Below are positions 8,096 to 16,542 of a stretch of DNA of 35,861 nt, piece by piece (position 1 is the first letter of the stretch; the number at the start of each line of letters is the position of its first letter). The notes beneath the pieces are model-generated. The model worked only from the letters and a program-made list of their open reading frames with translations, was not told the origin of the DNA and did no database searches. The DNA is from Kiritimatiellia bacterium. Its GTDB lineage: Bacteria > Verrucomicrobiota > Kiritimatiellia > SLAD01. The DNA lies in NCBI GenBank assembly GCA_007136425.1, contig SLGY01000200.1:1-35861 (forward strand), in the 5' to 3' direction. Both the position numbers and the translations under genes were made by a program.

Positions 8096-10120
8096 TCAGG
8101 GACGAACCTCCTCGGCGGGCTCATAATCGAATCCCTGCGCCTTCAGGGCCGCCGCATGGCGCAGCACCTCGCGGGCCCGGTATTGCGCGGGAAACAACGT
8201 CAGGGCCGCCCAGGCATATTCCTCGGCGCGCCGCAAGTCGCCGCGTTCCAGGGCGCGTTCCGAGAAGATGGTCAGTTGATCCGCCTGCCTCTCGTCCTCG
8301 CGCGTGATTACCCGAAACACGCGATATTTCCGATTGCCCCACAAATATTCAAAATAGACCGCCTCGTGCGGCGCGAATTCAAACACCCGGGCCGCCGCAT
8401 GATCCGGCGGCTCCAAGGCGTCCACGAAATAACGCATTTGCAGTTCGGGGCTCCGGGGCGCAAATTCGCCCAGCGCATACACGAAATATTCCGCCCCGTG
8501 CTCATCCGCCCAATCTCTGAACGTTTCTTCAGACTCCTTGAACAATGTTTCCCCATAAGAACGAACACGTTCCCGTATGGCGCGCGTCTCGAACTTCGGA
8601 TGCAAAATGATGGGACACCCCCCATAGGTCAGCACCGAGGCGCTCACCCCGAAATTTGCCAGCACCGGTTCCGGCGCGGCGTATTCGTTCAACCATTCCG
8701 TCAGTTCCCGGACTTCCCGGTAATAGACGTTCGGCCGCCCCCAGCGTCCCGGCTCCTCCAGGACCTGCGCCGCCTCAACAACCAGAGCAAAAAAGATCAA
8801 CGGACACACCAGCACCGGGGCCCATCCCCGCCGCCGCAATGACCAGGCCCACCACCATCCGATGCACGCCACGCCGAATACCGCCACATAAACATGGAAC
8901 CGGACAAACAGGACGTATGCAATTAACGAAGAACAAAAGAAGAAAATGTATTGAAGTAAATTGGCGTCATCGGATTCCGCCGGCTTCTTTCGGAAAAACG
9001 GGCCGACGAGGAGGGCGTTCGCTATTGCCGCTAAAACTAGATACAACATAGCCGGAAACAAGGTCCGTGTCAACGCCCATGATGCGGAATCCAGCGCCGG
9101 CACCCACATGATCCGCTGATTGAATGTCAGCAGCGACGGGTCCATCGGTTTACTGTTCAGGAAGCGGATTTTCGCGAACAACAATTCCGCAAAATGCCCA
9201 TAGCTTTCGCCGTACGCATGCGGCACCAACAGGTACAGCGCCAACGGAACCAGGGCGATCACCAGACGGGCGGGCCGTCGGATAGCGATTCGATGCGCGA
9301 TCGCCATTTGGAGCATTGCGCCGTACGCCAGCAATAGCGGCGGCGCAAGGAGCAGTCCATGTGCGCGATGGTACGGCGAAAGGAGTCCCACCAGGATCAG
9401 CGCACCCGCCTGCGCGCACCACCGGAACCGAGCCGACGGGTCCTGGTCCAGTTGCCCGCGGATGGCGCGCAGGAAGAAAACAATCGCCCAGAGGATGACA
9501 TAAAACTGTATCATATCCCATGCGGCCAGCGCCAAGCCGAGGCACAGCGCGGAGCCGAGCGCGGGCCCGGCATACGCGTGCGGACGCCGCATGGCCAAAA
9601 CGTCGAACGCAAAATGCGCCAACAGGAAAGGCAACGCAAAATTCTCGCGCGACATTTCCAATCCCGTTGAACGAATGACCGCCGCAAGGGCAACCGCATA
9701 CAGCAAACCGGCAACCGCCCCGGCTGACCGGGACCGCGTCCAAGCGGCGACCCAGACGGCCATGAACGGGATCGTCAGGCTGAACCAGGCCAGCATGATC
9801 CAGCGCACCCGGTCCGGCAACGGGATGGCGTCCGGCAGGAGTCGGGCCAAGCCCGCATACACGTACTCGGCCAGCACCGTATCCGTCCGGAACACTTCAA
9901 TGCCTTCCGGGTATTGGATCATCGGATCGCGCCCTGTCAGGCCTTCCCCCTCATAGATCAATTGCACGTTACGAAACTGAATGGCGCTTTCGAGGGTGAA
10001 GGGAACGTCACCATCGTACGCGTCCTGGTTGGCCTTCAGGATGGCGTAGCGGGTTCCAAGACCTGCGCCGAACAAGGCGATCAGGCCAAAACCAATCAAG
10101 ATGTATTTCCAACGCTGCAT
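8096..10120 (-). CDS. Polytopic membrane protein, STT3/GT-C-like glycosyltransferase candidate
   Basis: The ORF track starts at 10192, but the first 24 residues look non-coding. The ATG at 10120 puts the first hydrophobic helix (YILIGFGLIALFGAGLG) directly at the N-terminus. The 674-residue protein has about ten transmembrane segments in its first 430 residues. A first periplasmic loop carries DGDVPF and RDPMIQYPEG, in the position of the acidic metal-binding loop of STT3/PglB-type oligosaccharyltransferases. A soluble C-terminal domain follows (about 450-600), and the tail has a TPR-like helical pair (RAEEYAWAALTLFP). The WWDYG signature of STT3 is not visible, so the enzyme class is a fold-level guess. 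Another GT-C transferase or a glycan flippase-like protein are alternatives. Lipid-linked sugar transfer at the cytoplasmic membrane is inferred. Confidence 0.55.
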   Translation of the reverse strand: MQRWKYILIGFGLIALFGAGLGTRYAILKANQDAYDGDVPFTLESAIQFRNVQLIYEGEGLTGRDPMIQYPEGIEVFRTDTVLAEYVYAGLARLLPDAIPLPDRVRWIMLAWFSLTIPFMAVWVAAWTRSRSAGAVAGLLYAVALAAVIRSTGLEMSRENFALPFLLAHFAFDVLAMRRPHAYAGPALGSALCLGLALAAWDMIQFYVILWAIVFFLRAIRGQLDQDPSARFRWCAQAGALILVGLLSPYHRAHGLLLAPPLLLAYGAMLQMAIAHRIAIRRPARLVIALVPLALYLLVPHAYGESYGHFAELLFAKIRFLNSKPMDPSLLTFNQRIMWVPALDSASWALTRTLFPAMLYLVLAAIANALLVGPFFRKKPAESDDANLLQYIFFFCSSLIAYVLFVRFHVYVAVFGVACIGWWWAWSLRRRGWAPVLVCPLIFFALVVEAAQVLEEPGRWGRPNVYYREVRELTEWLNEYAAPEPVLANFGVSASVLTYGGCPIILHPKFETRAIRERVRSYGETLFKESEETFRDWADEHGAEYFVYALGEFAPRSPELQMRYFVDALEPPDHAAARVFEFAPHEAVYFEYLWGNRKYRVFRVITREDERQADQLTIFSERALERGDLRRAEEYAWAALTLFPAQYRAREVLRHAAALKAQGFDYEPAEEVRP

Positions 10121-10239
10121 AATATGAGGTTGATTTCGGAGCGATACGGCTTGCCTCCCCGTAGCGCAGCGAAGACGGGTTCGCCCCTCCATGAACTTGC
10201 CACAGTCTCAATGCGCTGATCGGATATCGGCGCTACGTT

Positions 10240-11100
10240 CTATTCGCCAAAGAGCGAAGGGTTTTCCAGATCCTTCGCCAGCGAGTTGAACTCCAGTCGC
10301 TTGTAGAAGGCGTGCAAACCATTCGGATCGCCACCGCCTACTTTCCAATCATCCCAATCCGAAGCGAGCGGGAGATCCGCACGCAATTTCATCATGCGCA
10401 TGTTCCGTTCCACGTCTTCGCGATGCGTCTCCAATGCCTTACGCAACTTTTCCTGACTGATCTCATCCAGATTCGAGTAGATCCCCTCCACCGAACCATG
10501 CGCATTGAGCAATTTTGCGGCGGTCTTCGCGCCGACCCCCGGCACGCCGGGGATGTTGTCCGACGTATCGCCAATCAAGGCAAGCCATTCAACAATGGAT
10601 GCCGGGTCCACGCCGGTCTTCTCCCGCACCTCGGCGATTCCCATCCGCGTATCCGATTTGGTGGGCGGGACGATGAATACCCGGTCATTGACCAGTTGAA
10701 ACATGTCCTTATCGCTGGTCGCCAACAACACCTCCGCTCCGCCATGAGCGGCCTTGACCGCCAACGCGGCCATGACGTCATCCGCCTCCTGTTTGTCTTC
10801 GCGCAAAACGGATATTCCGGACAACCGCAGATATTCTTCGATGAGCGGAAACTGTTCGTTCAGCTCGTCCGGCATCGCCGCCCGCTGCGCCTTGTAGGTC
10901 GCGAGCAATTTCATCCGCTCGTCCGGCACGCCTCCATCGAAAACCGCCACCTCATAGGTGGGCGTCCATTGCCGGTTCAACTGTTGCACCATGCGTATGA
11001 AGCCGTACACCGCATTGGTCGGACGCCCTTCTTTCGTCGTCAATTCGCGTATGGCGAAGAACGCCCGATAAGCCACTGCATGGCCGTCGATGAGGAGCAA
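10240..11100 (-). CDS. Stand-alone 5'-3' exonuclease/flap nuclease (Pol I N-terminal-domain family)
   Basis: A 286-residue protein matching only the nuclease part of DNA polymerase I. Metal-binding acidic motifs are present: LLIDGHAVAYRAFF, AVFDG, QEADDVMAAL, LLATSDKDMFQLV and IGDTSDNIPGVPGVGAKTA. The last is the helix-3-turn-helix DNA-binding region. It should cleave 5' flaps or RNA primers in replication and repair. The start is a TTG at 11100 with no clear ribosome site; the frame upstream is open but contains no ATG close by. No polymerase domain follows (the next gene is a membrane protein), so it is not a split polA within this window. It probably sits alone between the pilus operon and the STT3-like gene. 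Confidence 0.9.
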   Translation of the reverse strand: MLLIDGHAVAYRAFFAIRELTTKEGRPTNAVYGFIRMVQQLNRQWTPTYEVAVFDGGVPDERMKLLATYKAQRAAMPDELNEQFPLIEEYLRLSGISVLREDKQEADDVMAALAVKAAHGGAEVLLATSDKDMFQLVNDRVFIVPPTKSDTRMGIAEVREKTGVDPASIVEWLALIGDTSDNIPGVPGVGAKTAAKLLNAHGSVEGIYSNLDEISQEKLRKALETHREDVERNMRMMKLRADLPLASDWDDWKVGGGDPNGLHAFYKRLEFNSLAKDLENPSLFGE

Positions 11101-11249
11101 ACGTGTTTCGGGTTCAGCATTCAGGGTTCGGGATCCGGTGTTTGTTGTTCAGTACGTCGCGACGTAGTTCTCCGCAGAGCGAGGAGGTCAAGAACGGAAA
11201 GTGAACATTCAAGATTTACGTTGTATTCATCCGCGCCATGGGAAAAAGA

Positions 11250-11273
11250 CATCGGGCTTGACGTAAGTCAAGC
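11250..11273 (-). terminator. Possible intrinsic terminator after the pilus operon
   Basis: On the minus strand GCTTGAC-TTAC-GTCAAGC forms a 7-bp stem, followed a few bases later by TCTTTTTCCC. It lies about 75 bases beyond the secretin stop and before the nuclease gene. The U-run is short and displaced, so it could be only a weak terminator. Confidence 0.35.
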
Positions 11274-11345
11274 TGCTCGATTCCAGTTCCATGCCTTCGC
11301 GACGCCCGTTGAAGAACAGGCGGGCGGCTCGAAAGTCGCCGTCGC

Positions 11346-14300
11346 CTACTCCATGCCGGGCGCGGGCATCGTCATCGCGTCCGCGCGATGAATCGGTTTG
11401 CCGGCCGGATCGACCAAGCGCGCCGTCACAAAGATCAACAGATTCTCCTTGCGACTCCGCGATCCTTCGGTTCGGAACAAGCGACCCAGCAGCGGAATAT
11501 CGCCCAGGATCGGAATCTTATCATCAATCGTAGTCAGGCGTTCGCGCATCAAACCGCCCATCACCACGGTCTGTCCGTCCCAGATCACGATACTGGTGGA
11601 GACATTACGACTGGCGAAAACCGGCTGCGGAATATTGAAAACAAACTCCTGGAAATCGCCGGGCGCATCCGGATTCGGTACGCGCATGCGCGAACCGTAC
11701 TGCAACCAATCAACCAACTCGGCCACCTCGGGCGAGAGGGCGAGGTCGATCGTATAGCCATCGGGCCCGACCGTGGGGGTGACATTCAGGATCACACCCG
11801 TACGACGCGTTTCAAAGTTATCCGGCGTTACGGTCGGAGGCGAAATGACGGCGCTACCGGTCGCGCCGGAGGCCGCAGTCACTGTCGGTTCCGTGACCCG
11901 AAACTCGGTCGGGTAGATGATTTCCTGAACCACCTCAATGGAGGCATTCACGCCGCTGCGTGTCGTCACGCGCGGTGCGGACAGCAGATCGACATTGCCG
12001 CTCTGCGACAGGGCGTGCAGCACCACGCGCATTTCCGGATTGGTCAATACGCTGGAGATGCTGAGAATGTCGCCGGCAAACGTCGGATCGACCGCGGTCG
12101 CCGTGGAAAGGGGCACGATCCCGCCGTCCGTGTCGCCGAAGAAACGCATGCCTCTGCTGACATTGCCCTGATCGATTTGGATGCGTTCGCGTCCGGCAAT
12201 AGGCCCATCGCCGCGACGCTGCAGGAACTCGTAATTATCGGTGAACAACCATTGCAGGCCCAGTTCCTGCATGTCCTCTTCGGCCACTTCCACAAAGCGC
12301 GCCTCGATTTCCACCTGATTCGGAACCACGTTGAGCTGTGCAAGAATCCGTTCGAATTTTTCGAGGTTCTCCGGCGTATTCGCGACGATCAACTGGCTGA
12401 TCGTGGGGTTATACGTAATGGACGTGCCGGCGGGGAACGGGACCCCGGCGCCTTCAAAGAAGGCTTTTACATCCGCTCCGCGGCCGGGCTGCGGTTGCCG
12501 CCGCGCACCGAATTCGCCAAACCCGGTGGGTTCCGGCGCGTCGTCCGCGCGCTCTTGGACAATATCAAGGAACGAAGGTTGCACGGGATAAAGACGGGTC
12601 TGCACCCGCCCGACATCCGCGATGCCGGCAGGCGTGATAACAACCACATTGTCCTCGATGCGATGACGAAGACCGGCCACCTCGGTGATATAACGGATGG
12701 CTTCCATCAGCGAGATGCGTCGCAGATTCAGCGTAATGGTCGGCACCCCCGACACATCGGCGGGCTGGGCGGCCGGTGCCGCCACCTCGCCCCACGGATC
12801 ATCGTCGTCCCACGGGTCGTCGAAGGCGGCGGGCGACGGCGCAGCGCCGCGTCGCGGGGCGGGCGTCGGCGCCGGCGCCCCGCCGGGCATGCTCATATTC
12901 AGGATGATATTCACCCCTTCGCCTTCCGGATCGGCCGCCTCGCTGGCGTCTCTCAGGAAGGAAATTACGTCGCGAATATTCGCCTGTCGGAATTCAATAC
13001 GGGGAATGATAATGTTCTCCATTCGTTCCCGCAATTGATCGGCGCGCGTCATCGGATCCACCGGGCCGGGGCCGATCATGTCTTCGGGCAGGACCACATC
13101 GTCGCGATGCGGCGGATTCCAGGCATCACGCACTTGTTGCATCATCTGTTCCGTGGTGGCTTCCCGTAACGTATCGCTGGCGCGCCGTTTATCTTCGGCG
13201 ATGCGCCGAAGATAGCGCATGGCTGTGATATTGTATTCGTCGCGCACCAGCACGCTTTCGAACAGCAACGAGGCCCGCTCCAATTCGCCCGCCTCGTAAT
13301 AGGCCCGCCCTTCCTGCTTCAGTTCCTCAATACTCTCCCGCTTTTCGGCGATCTCGGGCCGCTCTTCGACGGGCACGGGCCGCGCCTCTTCGGCCAGACG
13401 GCGCGCCTCTTCGCGCGCAATACGCCGTTGCAAGAAGGATACGCCGCGATGGCCGGGCGAGAGGCGCAACGCCTCTTCGGTGTTCTGCCGCGCCACGCGC
13501 ATGTCGCCGTCGTCGCGATAAATCTCCTGGGCTATGCGATAATGGGCTTCCGCCAACCCCCAACGGGCGCGCTCGCGCAATTCCCGTGTCGCCGGTCGAT
13601 CGGGAATCTTCTCCCGCGCCTCTTCAAACGCCGAACGGGCACGCTGGAACTCGTCCCGATCCAACGCCTGAAATCCGGCTTCCAGACTCTTCAAGCCTTC
13701 CACCTCCGCGGCTTGACGGCGAACCTCTTCCTGCGCCGCCACATCGCGGGCCACTTCGTCCGGTGCCTCTTCTTCCGGCACTTCCTCTTCCGGAACCTCT
13801 TCCACCTCGATATCCTCGTCCGGCACCTCTTCGACTTCCGGCTCCTCGACGGGTTCATCCACCGGCTCGTCAACAGGCTCATCCACCGGTTCGTCATCAA
13901 ACAGGAAGAAATCGTCTTCCAGAGGATCGTCTACCGGCTCGGGTTCAGGCTCAGGCTCGGGTTCCGGCGCCGGCTCGGGCTCCGGTTCCGGTACGGGTTC
14001 ATCTTCCCAGTCGTCTTCAAAATCAAACAGGTCGTCGGCAAAGGGGTCTTCGTCCGCAGGCATCGGTTCTTCGACCGGCTCTTCGGCGGGTTCATCCACC
14101 GGCTCGGGTTCCGGCGTCGGCTCGGGTTCATCATCCCAGTCGTCTTCGAAGTCGAAGAGGTCGTCGGCAAAGGGGTCCTCCTCCCGGGCCGGTTCCTCCA
14201 GCGGTTCGGGATCGGCGGGTACCGCCTCGGGTTCCTCTTCCGGAGCCACCTCTTCCACATCGTCCATGCCCTCAAAGAGCGCGTCCATATCGAAGTCGTC

Positions 14301-14375
14301 CTGGGCGCTGCTACTGCCCGGACACAACCACACATACGCCAAAATCAAAATTACAAGGTTGTTGACGACTCTCAT
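11346..14375 (-). CDS. Type IV pilus-like outer-membrane secretin (Amuc_1098/PilQ family)
   Basis: The start is moved to the ATG at 14375, behind GGAAGGAGAAGCCGT. This gives a signal peptide (MRVVNNLVILILAYVWLCPGSSSA) and 1009 residues. Order: signal peptide 1-24; highly acidic Pro/Glu/Asp region about 25-205 with a duplicated EDPFADDLFDFEDDW module; TPR-like helices about 225-400; N0/STN-like periplasmic domains about 455-585 (IIIPRIEFRQANIRDVISFL, ITLNLRRISLMEAIRYITEV); an N1-like domain near 650-685 (LIVANTPENLEKFERIL); secretin pore about 690-985 (VEIEARFVEV, TVVMGGLMRE, IPILGDIPLLGRLFR). It forms the outer-membrane ring for the pilus or a related secretion apparatus. It is the last gene of the pilM-led operon, with a 92-base gap before it. 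Confidence 0.92.
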   Translation of the reverse strand: MRVVNNLVILILAYVWLCPGSSSAQDDFDMDALFEGMDDVEEVAPEEEPEAVPADPEPLEEPAREEDPFADDLFDFEDDWDDEPEPTPEPEPVDEPAEEPVEEPMPADEDPFADDLFDFEDDWEDEPVPEPEPEPAPEPEPEPEPEPVDDPLEDDFFLFDDEPVDEPVDEPVDEPVEEPEVEEVPDEDIEVEEVPEEEVPEEEAPDEVARDVAAQEEVRRQAAEVEGLKSLEAGFQALDRDEFQRARSAFEEAREKIPDRPATRELRERARWGLAEAHYRIAQEIYRDDGDMRVARQNTEEALRLSPGHRGVSFLQRRIAREEARRLAEEARPVPVEERPEIAEKRESIEELKQEGRAYYEAGELERASLLFESVLVRDEYNITAMRYLRRIAEDKRRASDTLREATTEQMMQQVRDAWNPPHRDDVVLPEDMIGPGPVDPMTRADQLRERMENIIIPRIEFRQANIRDVISFLRDASEAADPEGEGVNIILNMSMPGGAPAPTPAPRRGAAPSPAAFDDPWDDDDPWGEVAAPAAQPADVSGVPTITLNLRRISLMEAIRYITEVAGLRHRIEDNVVVITPAGIADVGRVQTRLYPVQPSFLDIVQERADDAPEPTGFGEFGARRQPQPGRGADVKAFFEGAGVPFPAGTSITYNPTISQLIVANTPENLEKFERILAQLNVVPNQVEIEARFVEVAEEDMQELGLQWLFTDNYEFLQRRGDGPIAGRERIQIDQGNVSRGMRFFGDTDGGIVPLSTATAVDPTFAGDILSISSVLTNPEMRVVLHALSQSGNVDLLSAPRVTTRSGVNASIEVVQEIIYPTEFRVTEPTVTAASGATGSAVISPPTVTPDNFETRRTGVILNVTPTVGPDGYTIDLALSPEVAELVDWLQYGSRMRVPNPDAPGDFQEFVFNIPQPVFASRNVSTSIVIWDGQTVVMGGLMRERLTTIDDKIPILGDIPLLGRLFRTEGSRSRKENLLIFVTARLVDPAGKPIHRADAMTMPAPGME
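13995..14180 (-). repeat. Duplicated acidic module in secretin N-terminus
   Basis: A 19-residue module occurs at codons covering 14124-14180 and again at 13995-14051. At the protein level only one residue differs (DWDDEP versus DWEDEP), whereas the DNA differs at several silent positions (ctcttcgacttc versus ctgtttgatttt). A weaker third version (DDPLEDDFFLFDDEP) and a DEPV tetrapeptide run follow. Conservation of protein over DNA suggests selection for the motif. Confidence 0.75.
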
Positions 14376-14467
14376 ACGGCTTCTCCTTCCGACGGTTGTG
14401 CCCTTGGCTACGCGTCCTATAAGCACCTGAATCCTCCGTTAATACATTCTATGTCGCTCGGCGCCCC

Positions 14468-15559
14468 TTATTCCGCCGACATACGCTCGAAAAGGGTATC
14501 AAAATCCGTTGCTTCCGTTGGCTCGGGCGCGGGGGCGCGATCTGCTTCCGTTTCTCTTTGCACGGTAACTTCCGTATCCATGGACTGGTCATGTATTAAT
14601 ACGGTATTGCGCCCGATGTCAACGACATTAAATTCATTGCCCATAAGTGTTAATGTGTCTCCCACGTTCACACGATGCGTGGAGCCGTCCACGAGAAACA
14701 CCAGCTCCGCGACCCGATCGTCGATGGTCACATCCGTATCAATGGCCAGCGGAACCTGTCGGCCGTCGCCTCGTTCCAAGGTCAGCACGGAAGCGTCAAT
14801 GGACCGACCGTGAGGGCCTTCGCGCGTGCGGCGCTCAAAGTCGACGAGCGTATAACCGCGGACGGTGTCGCCCATGCGCGCGAAGTAGCTGCGATCTTCG
14901 CCGCGCACGTTGAGCATGTAGCGGTGATCGTCTTCACTGATTTCCTGCACGCCCTGGAAGCGAAGATCGAACGGACGGGTCGCCACACGACGCACCCGCA
15001 TCTTATGCGCGTGCGACGGATGATCGTCAGGATCCACCGGATTGGTTTGCGCCTCGTACTCTTCGCGTACCGTGAAACCGTCCCCGTCAAGATCGCGGTC
15101 GGCCAAGGTGGCATCAAGGGGATCAAGACCGTACTCCACATACCAATGATCCGGAATACCGTCGCCGGTGGTGTCCCGCTCGCCGCGTTTGGGTTGTTCG
15201 TACTGTGTCCAGGGACAGACCTCGGCATCATACGGGATGGGCGTACGTACGTCGGGATTGACACTGACCACGCGCAAGTCGCTTACCAGCATCCGCGCGT
15301 CGTGCCTTCGAATTTGAAAAGGGGATTGCAGCCGTTCGACGTACGGCAGCAACTCGGCGACATCCAACGGATCGTATTGCCGATATTCCACGTCAAGCCG
15401 CTCCCAATCGGCGCGTGTCAGTGCTCGTTGCGCTTCGCCGATTCGTACGAGGAGAAAAAGGGCCGAGCCGAGGAGCGCCACCAGCGTTACGACCACAAGG
15501 ACCTTGTCGTATTGCTCTTTGTACCAGACCGAGGATTTTGTGCGGGGCGCGGGACTCAT
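14468..15559 (-). CDS. Amuc_1099-like pilus-system protein with calcium-loop insert
   Basis: A 363-residue single-pass membrane protein. A short cytoplasmic N-terminus is followed by a transmembrane helix at about 20-39 (LVVVTLVALLGSALFLLVRI) and a periplasmic remainder. Residues about 129-180 hold aspartate-rich loops (DTTGDGIPDHW, DRDLDGDGFTVREEYE) of the thrombospondin-3/dockerin-like calcium-binding kind. The second half has beta-rich repeats (GDTVRGYTLVDFERR, GDTLTLMGNEFNVVDI) like PilP-type secretin partners. The start overlaps the preceding gene stop by 4 bases. Its position between the Amuc_1100-like gene and the secretin matches Amuc_1099 in Akkermansia, which is the main basis for the name. 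It probably links the inner-membrane complex to the secretin. Confidence 0.75.
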   Translation of the reverse strand: MSPAPRTKSSVWYKEQYDKVLVVVTLVALLGSALFLLVRIGEAQRALTRADWERLDVEYRQYDPLDVAELLPYVERLQSPFQIRRHDARMLVSDLRVVSVNPDVRTPIPYDAEVCPWTQYEQPKRGERDTTGDGIPDHWYVEYGLDPLDATLADRDLDGDGFTVREEYEAQTNPVDPDDHPSHAHKMRVRRVATRPFDLRFQGVQEISEDDHRYMLNVRGEDRSYFARMGDTVRGYTLVDFERRTREGPHGRSIDASVLTLERGDGRQVPLAIDTDVTIDDRVAELVFLVDGSTHRVNVGDTLTLMGNEFNVVDIGRNTVLIHDQSMDTEVTVQRETEADRAPAPEPTEATDFDTLFERMSAE

Positions 15560-16542
15560 GAGTCGCCCTCCATCACACGGGGTTTAAAGCGGTAGACATC
15601 CAGCGTCATCCTGACGCGGACGCGTTCGCGGCCCGCCACGACGCGGTCCTCGTGCAGGAGCGGCTGCTCTCTCTCCTGAGGCTCTCCGCGCGCATCCGTG
15701 CGGGGTCTTCCGCGCTCGCGCAGGCGGGTCGACAGGCGCGAGGCGGGCGATGCGCCCTCGAACGCCAATTCATTGCGCATTTCAATGTTTCGGACCACCA
15801 TCAGCATCGGGTTCTGAATGATATTGTTGAGCACTTCGCGCACCGCCTCGTCCGTCCCCAGGAAGGTCAGCGTGTAGGATTCCTTTGTGTACAAGCCTTC
15901 CACGCCTTCCGGCTCAACCGGCGTCGTTGGGGCGGCCACTTCCTCCTCCGGCACGCGCGCCGCGCGGCGGGCTGCGACGTCCGTCACTTCCCGGTGTGTG
16001 CGCTCCACGTCGAACACTTCGCGTTCCACGCTGCTCAATCGGCTGATCCCAGACTCAAAGAGCAACGAGCACAAGCGCTCGATGGTACGCAATTGGACGA
16101 CCAGCCGAGACACATGCTCCTGCATAGGCAGATTGCCCGCTTCATAACGCTGAAACCCGAAGGCCATGCCTTCGGCCAACGTGACGTCTTGTTCCGAAGC
16201 CAGACTGCGCAAGCGACGGGCCGTGCGCTCAATCTCGGCCGGGAACGCCGCCCGTTCCATCTCTTCCGGCTCGACCTGTTCAGCGGATAACGCGCTCAGC
16301 ATCGTTTCAAGATACCCGTCCAACTCGGCCAGGTTGCTGCGGACCCGTTCCACGTTTTCCGAGGACGGAAACGGCTCGCGATGATGCAATTGTTCCATGG
16401 TGGACAGCGACGCGGACAGTTCCGACTGGACCCGCGCATATTCGGAACGGAATTTGAACAACAAGACCGCAACTATCACCATCAGCACCAAGGCGATGGA
16501 GCCGCCCACGACCAGGACCATGTATTTTCTGAAAAAGGTCAT
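15556..16542 (-). CDS. Amuc_1100-like pilus-associated protein
   Basis: A 328-residue protein with one N-terminal transmembrane helix (about 7-29), a predicted coiled-coil stretch and a two-lobed periplasmic domain. The pattern GFQRYEAG...QLRTIERLCSLLFESGISRLSSV lines up by eye with the corresponding part of Akkermansia Amuc_1100 (GFQVY, then AINSLVNKLAECGLSKF), and lengths agree (Amuc_1100 is about 317 residues). The second lobe (YTLTFLGTDEAVREVLNNIIQ) is PilO-like. It probably fills the PilO position in the inner-membrane platform. Overlaps of 4 bases on both sides show it belongs to the pilM operon. Any host-signalling role described for Amuc_1100 cannot be assumed here. Confidence 0.85.
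   Translation of the reverse strand: MTFFRKYMVLVVGGSIALVLMVIVAVLLFKFRSEYARVQSELSASLSTMEQLHHREPFPSSENVERVRSNLAELDGYLETMLSALSAEQVEPEEMERAAFPAEIERTARRLRSLASEQDVTLAEGMAFGFQRYEAGNLPMQEHVSRLVVQLRTIERLCSLLFESGISRLSSVEREVFDVERTHREVTDVAARRAARVPEEEVAAPTTPVEPEGVEGLYTKESYTLTFLGTDEAVREVLNNIIQNPMLMVVRNIEMRNELAFEGASPASRLSTRLRERGRPRTDARGEPQEREQPLLHEDRVVAGRERVRVRMTLDVYRFKPRVMEGDS

Noticed and set aside
10240-11100. Full DNA polymerase I gene
   Set aside because: Only the 5'-nuclease domain is present. The neighbouring ORFs on both sides are a membrane protein and a secretin, with no polymerase motifs.
11388-13169. 593-residue plus-strand ORF opposite the secretin
   Set aside because: Antisense shadow; it has no recognisable motif, and the minus strand encodes a complete secretin.
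13428-14813. 461-residue plus-strand ORF with RLGFRRRLGF repeats
   Set aside because: The apparent repeats are the reverse strand of the acidic EPEP region of the secretin.
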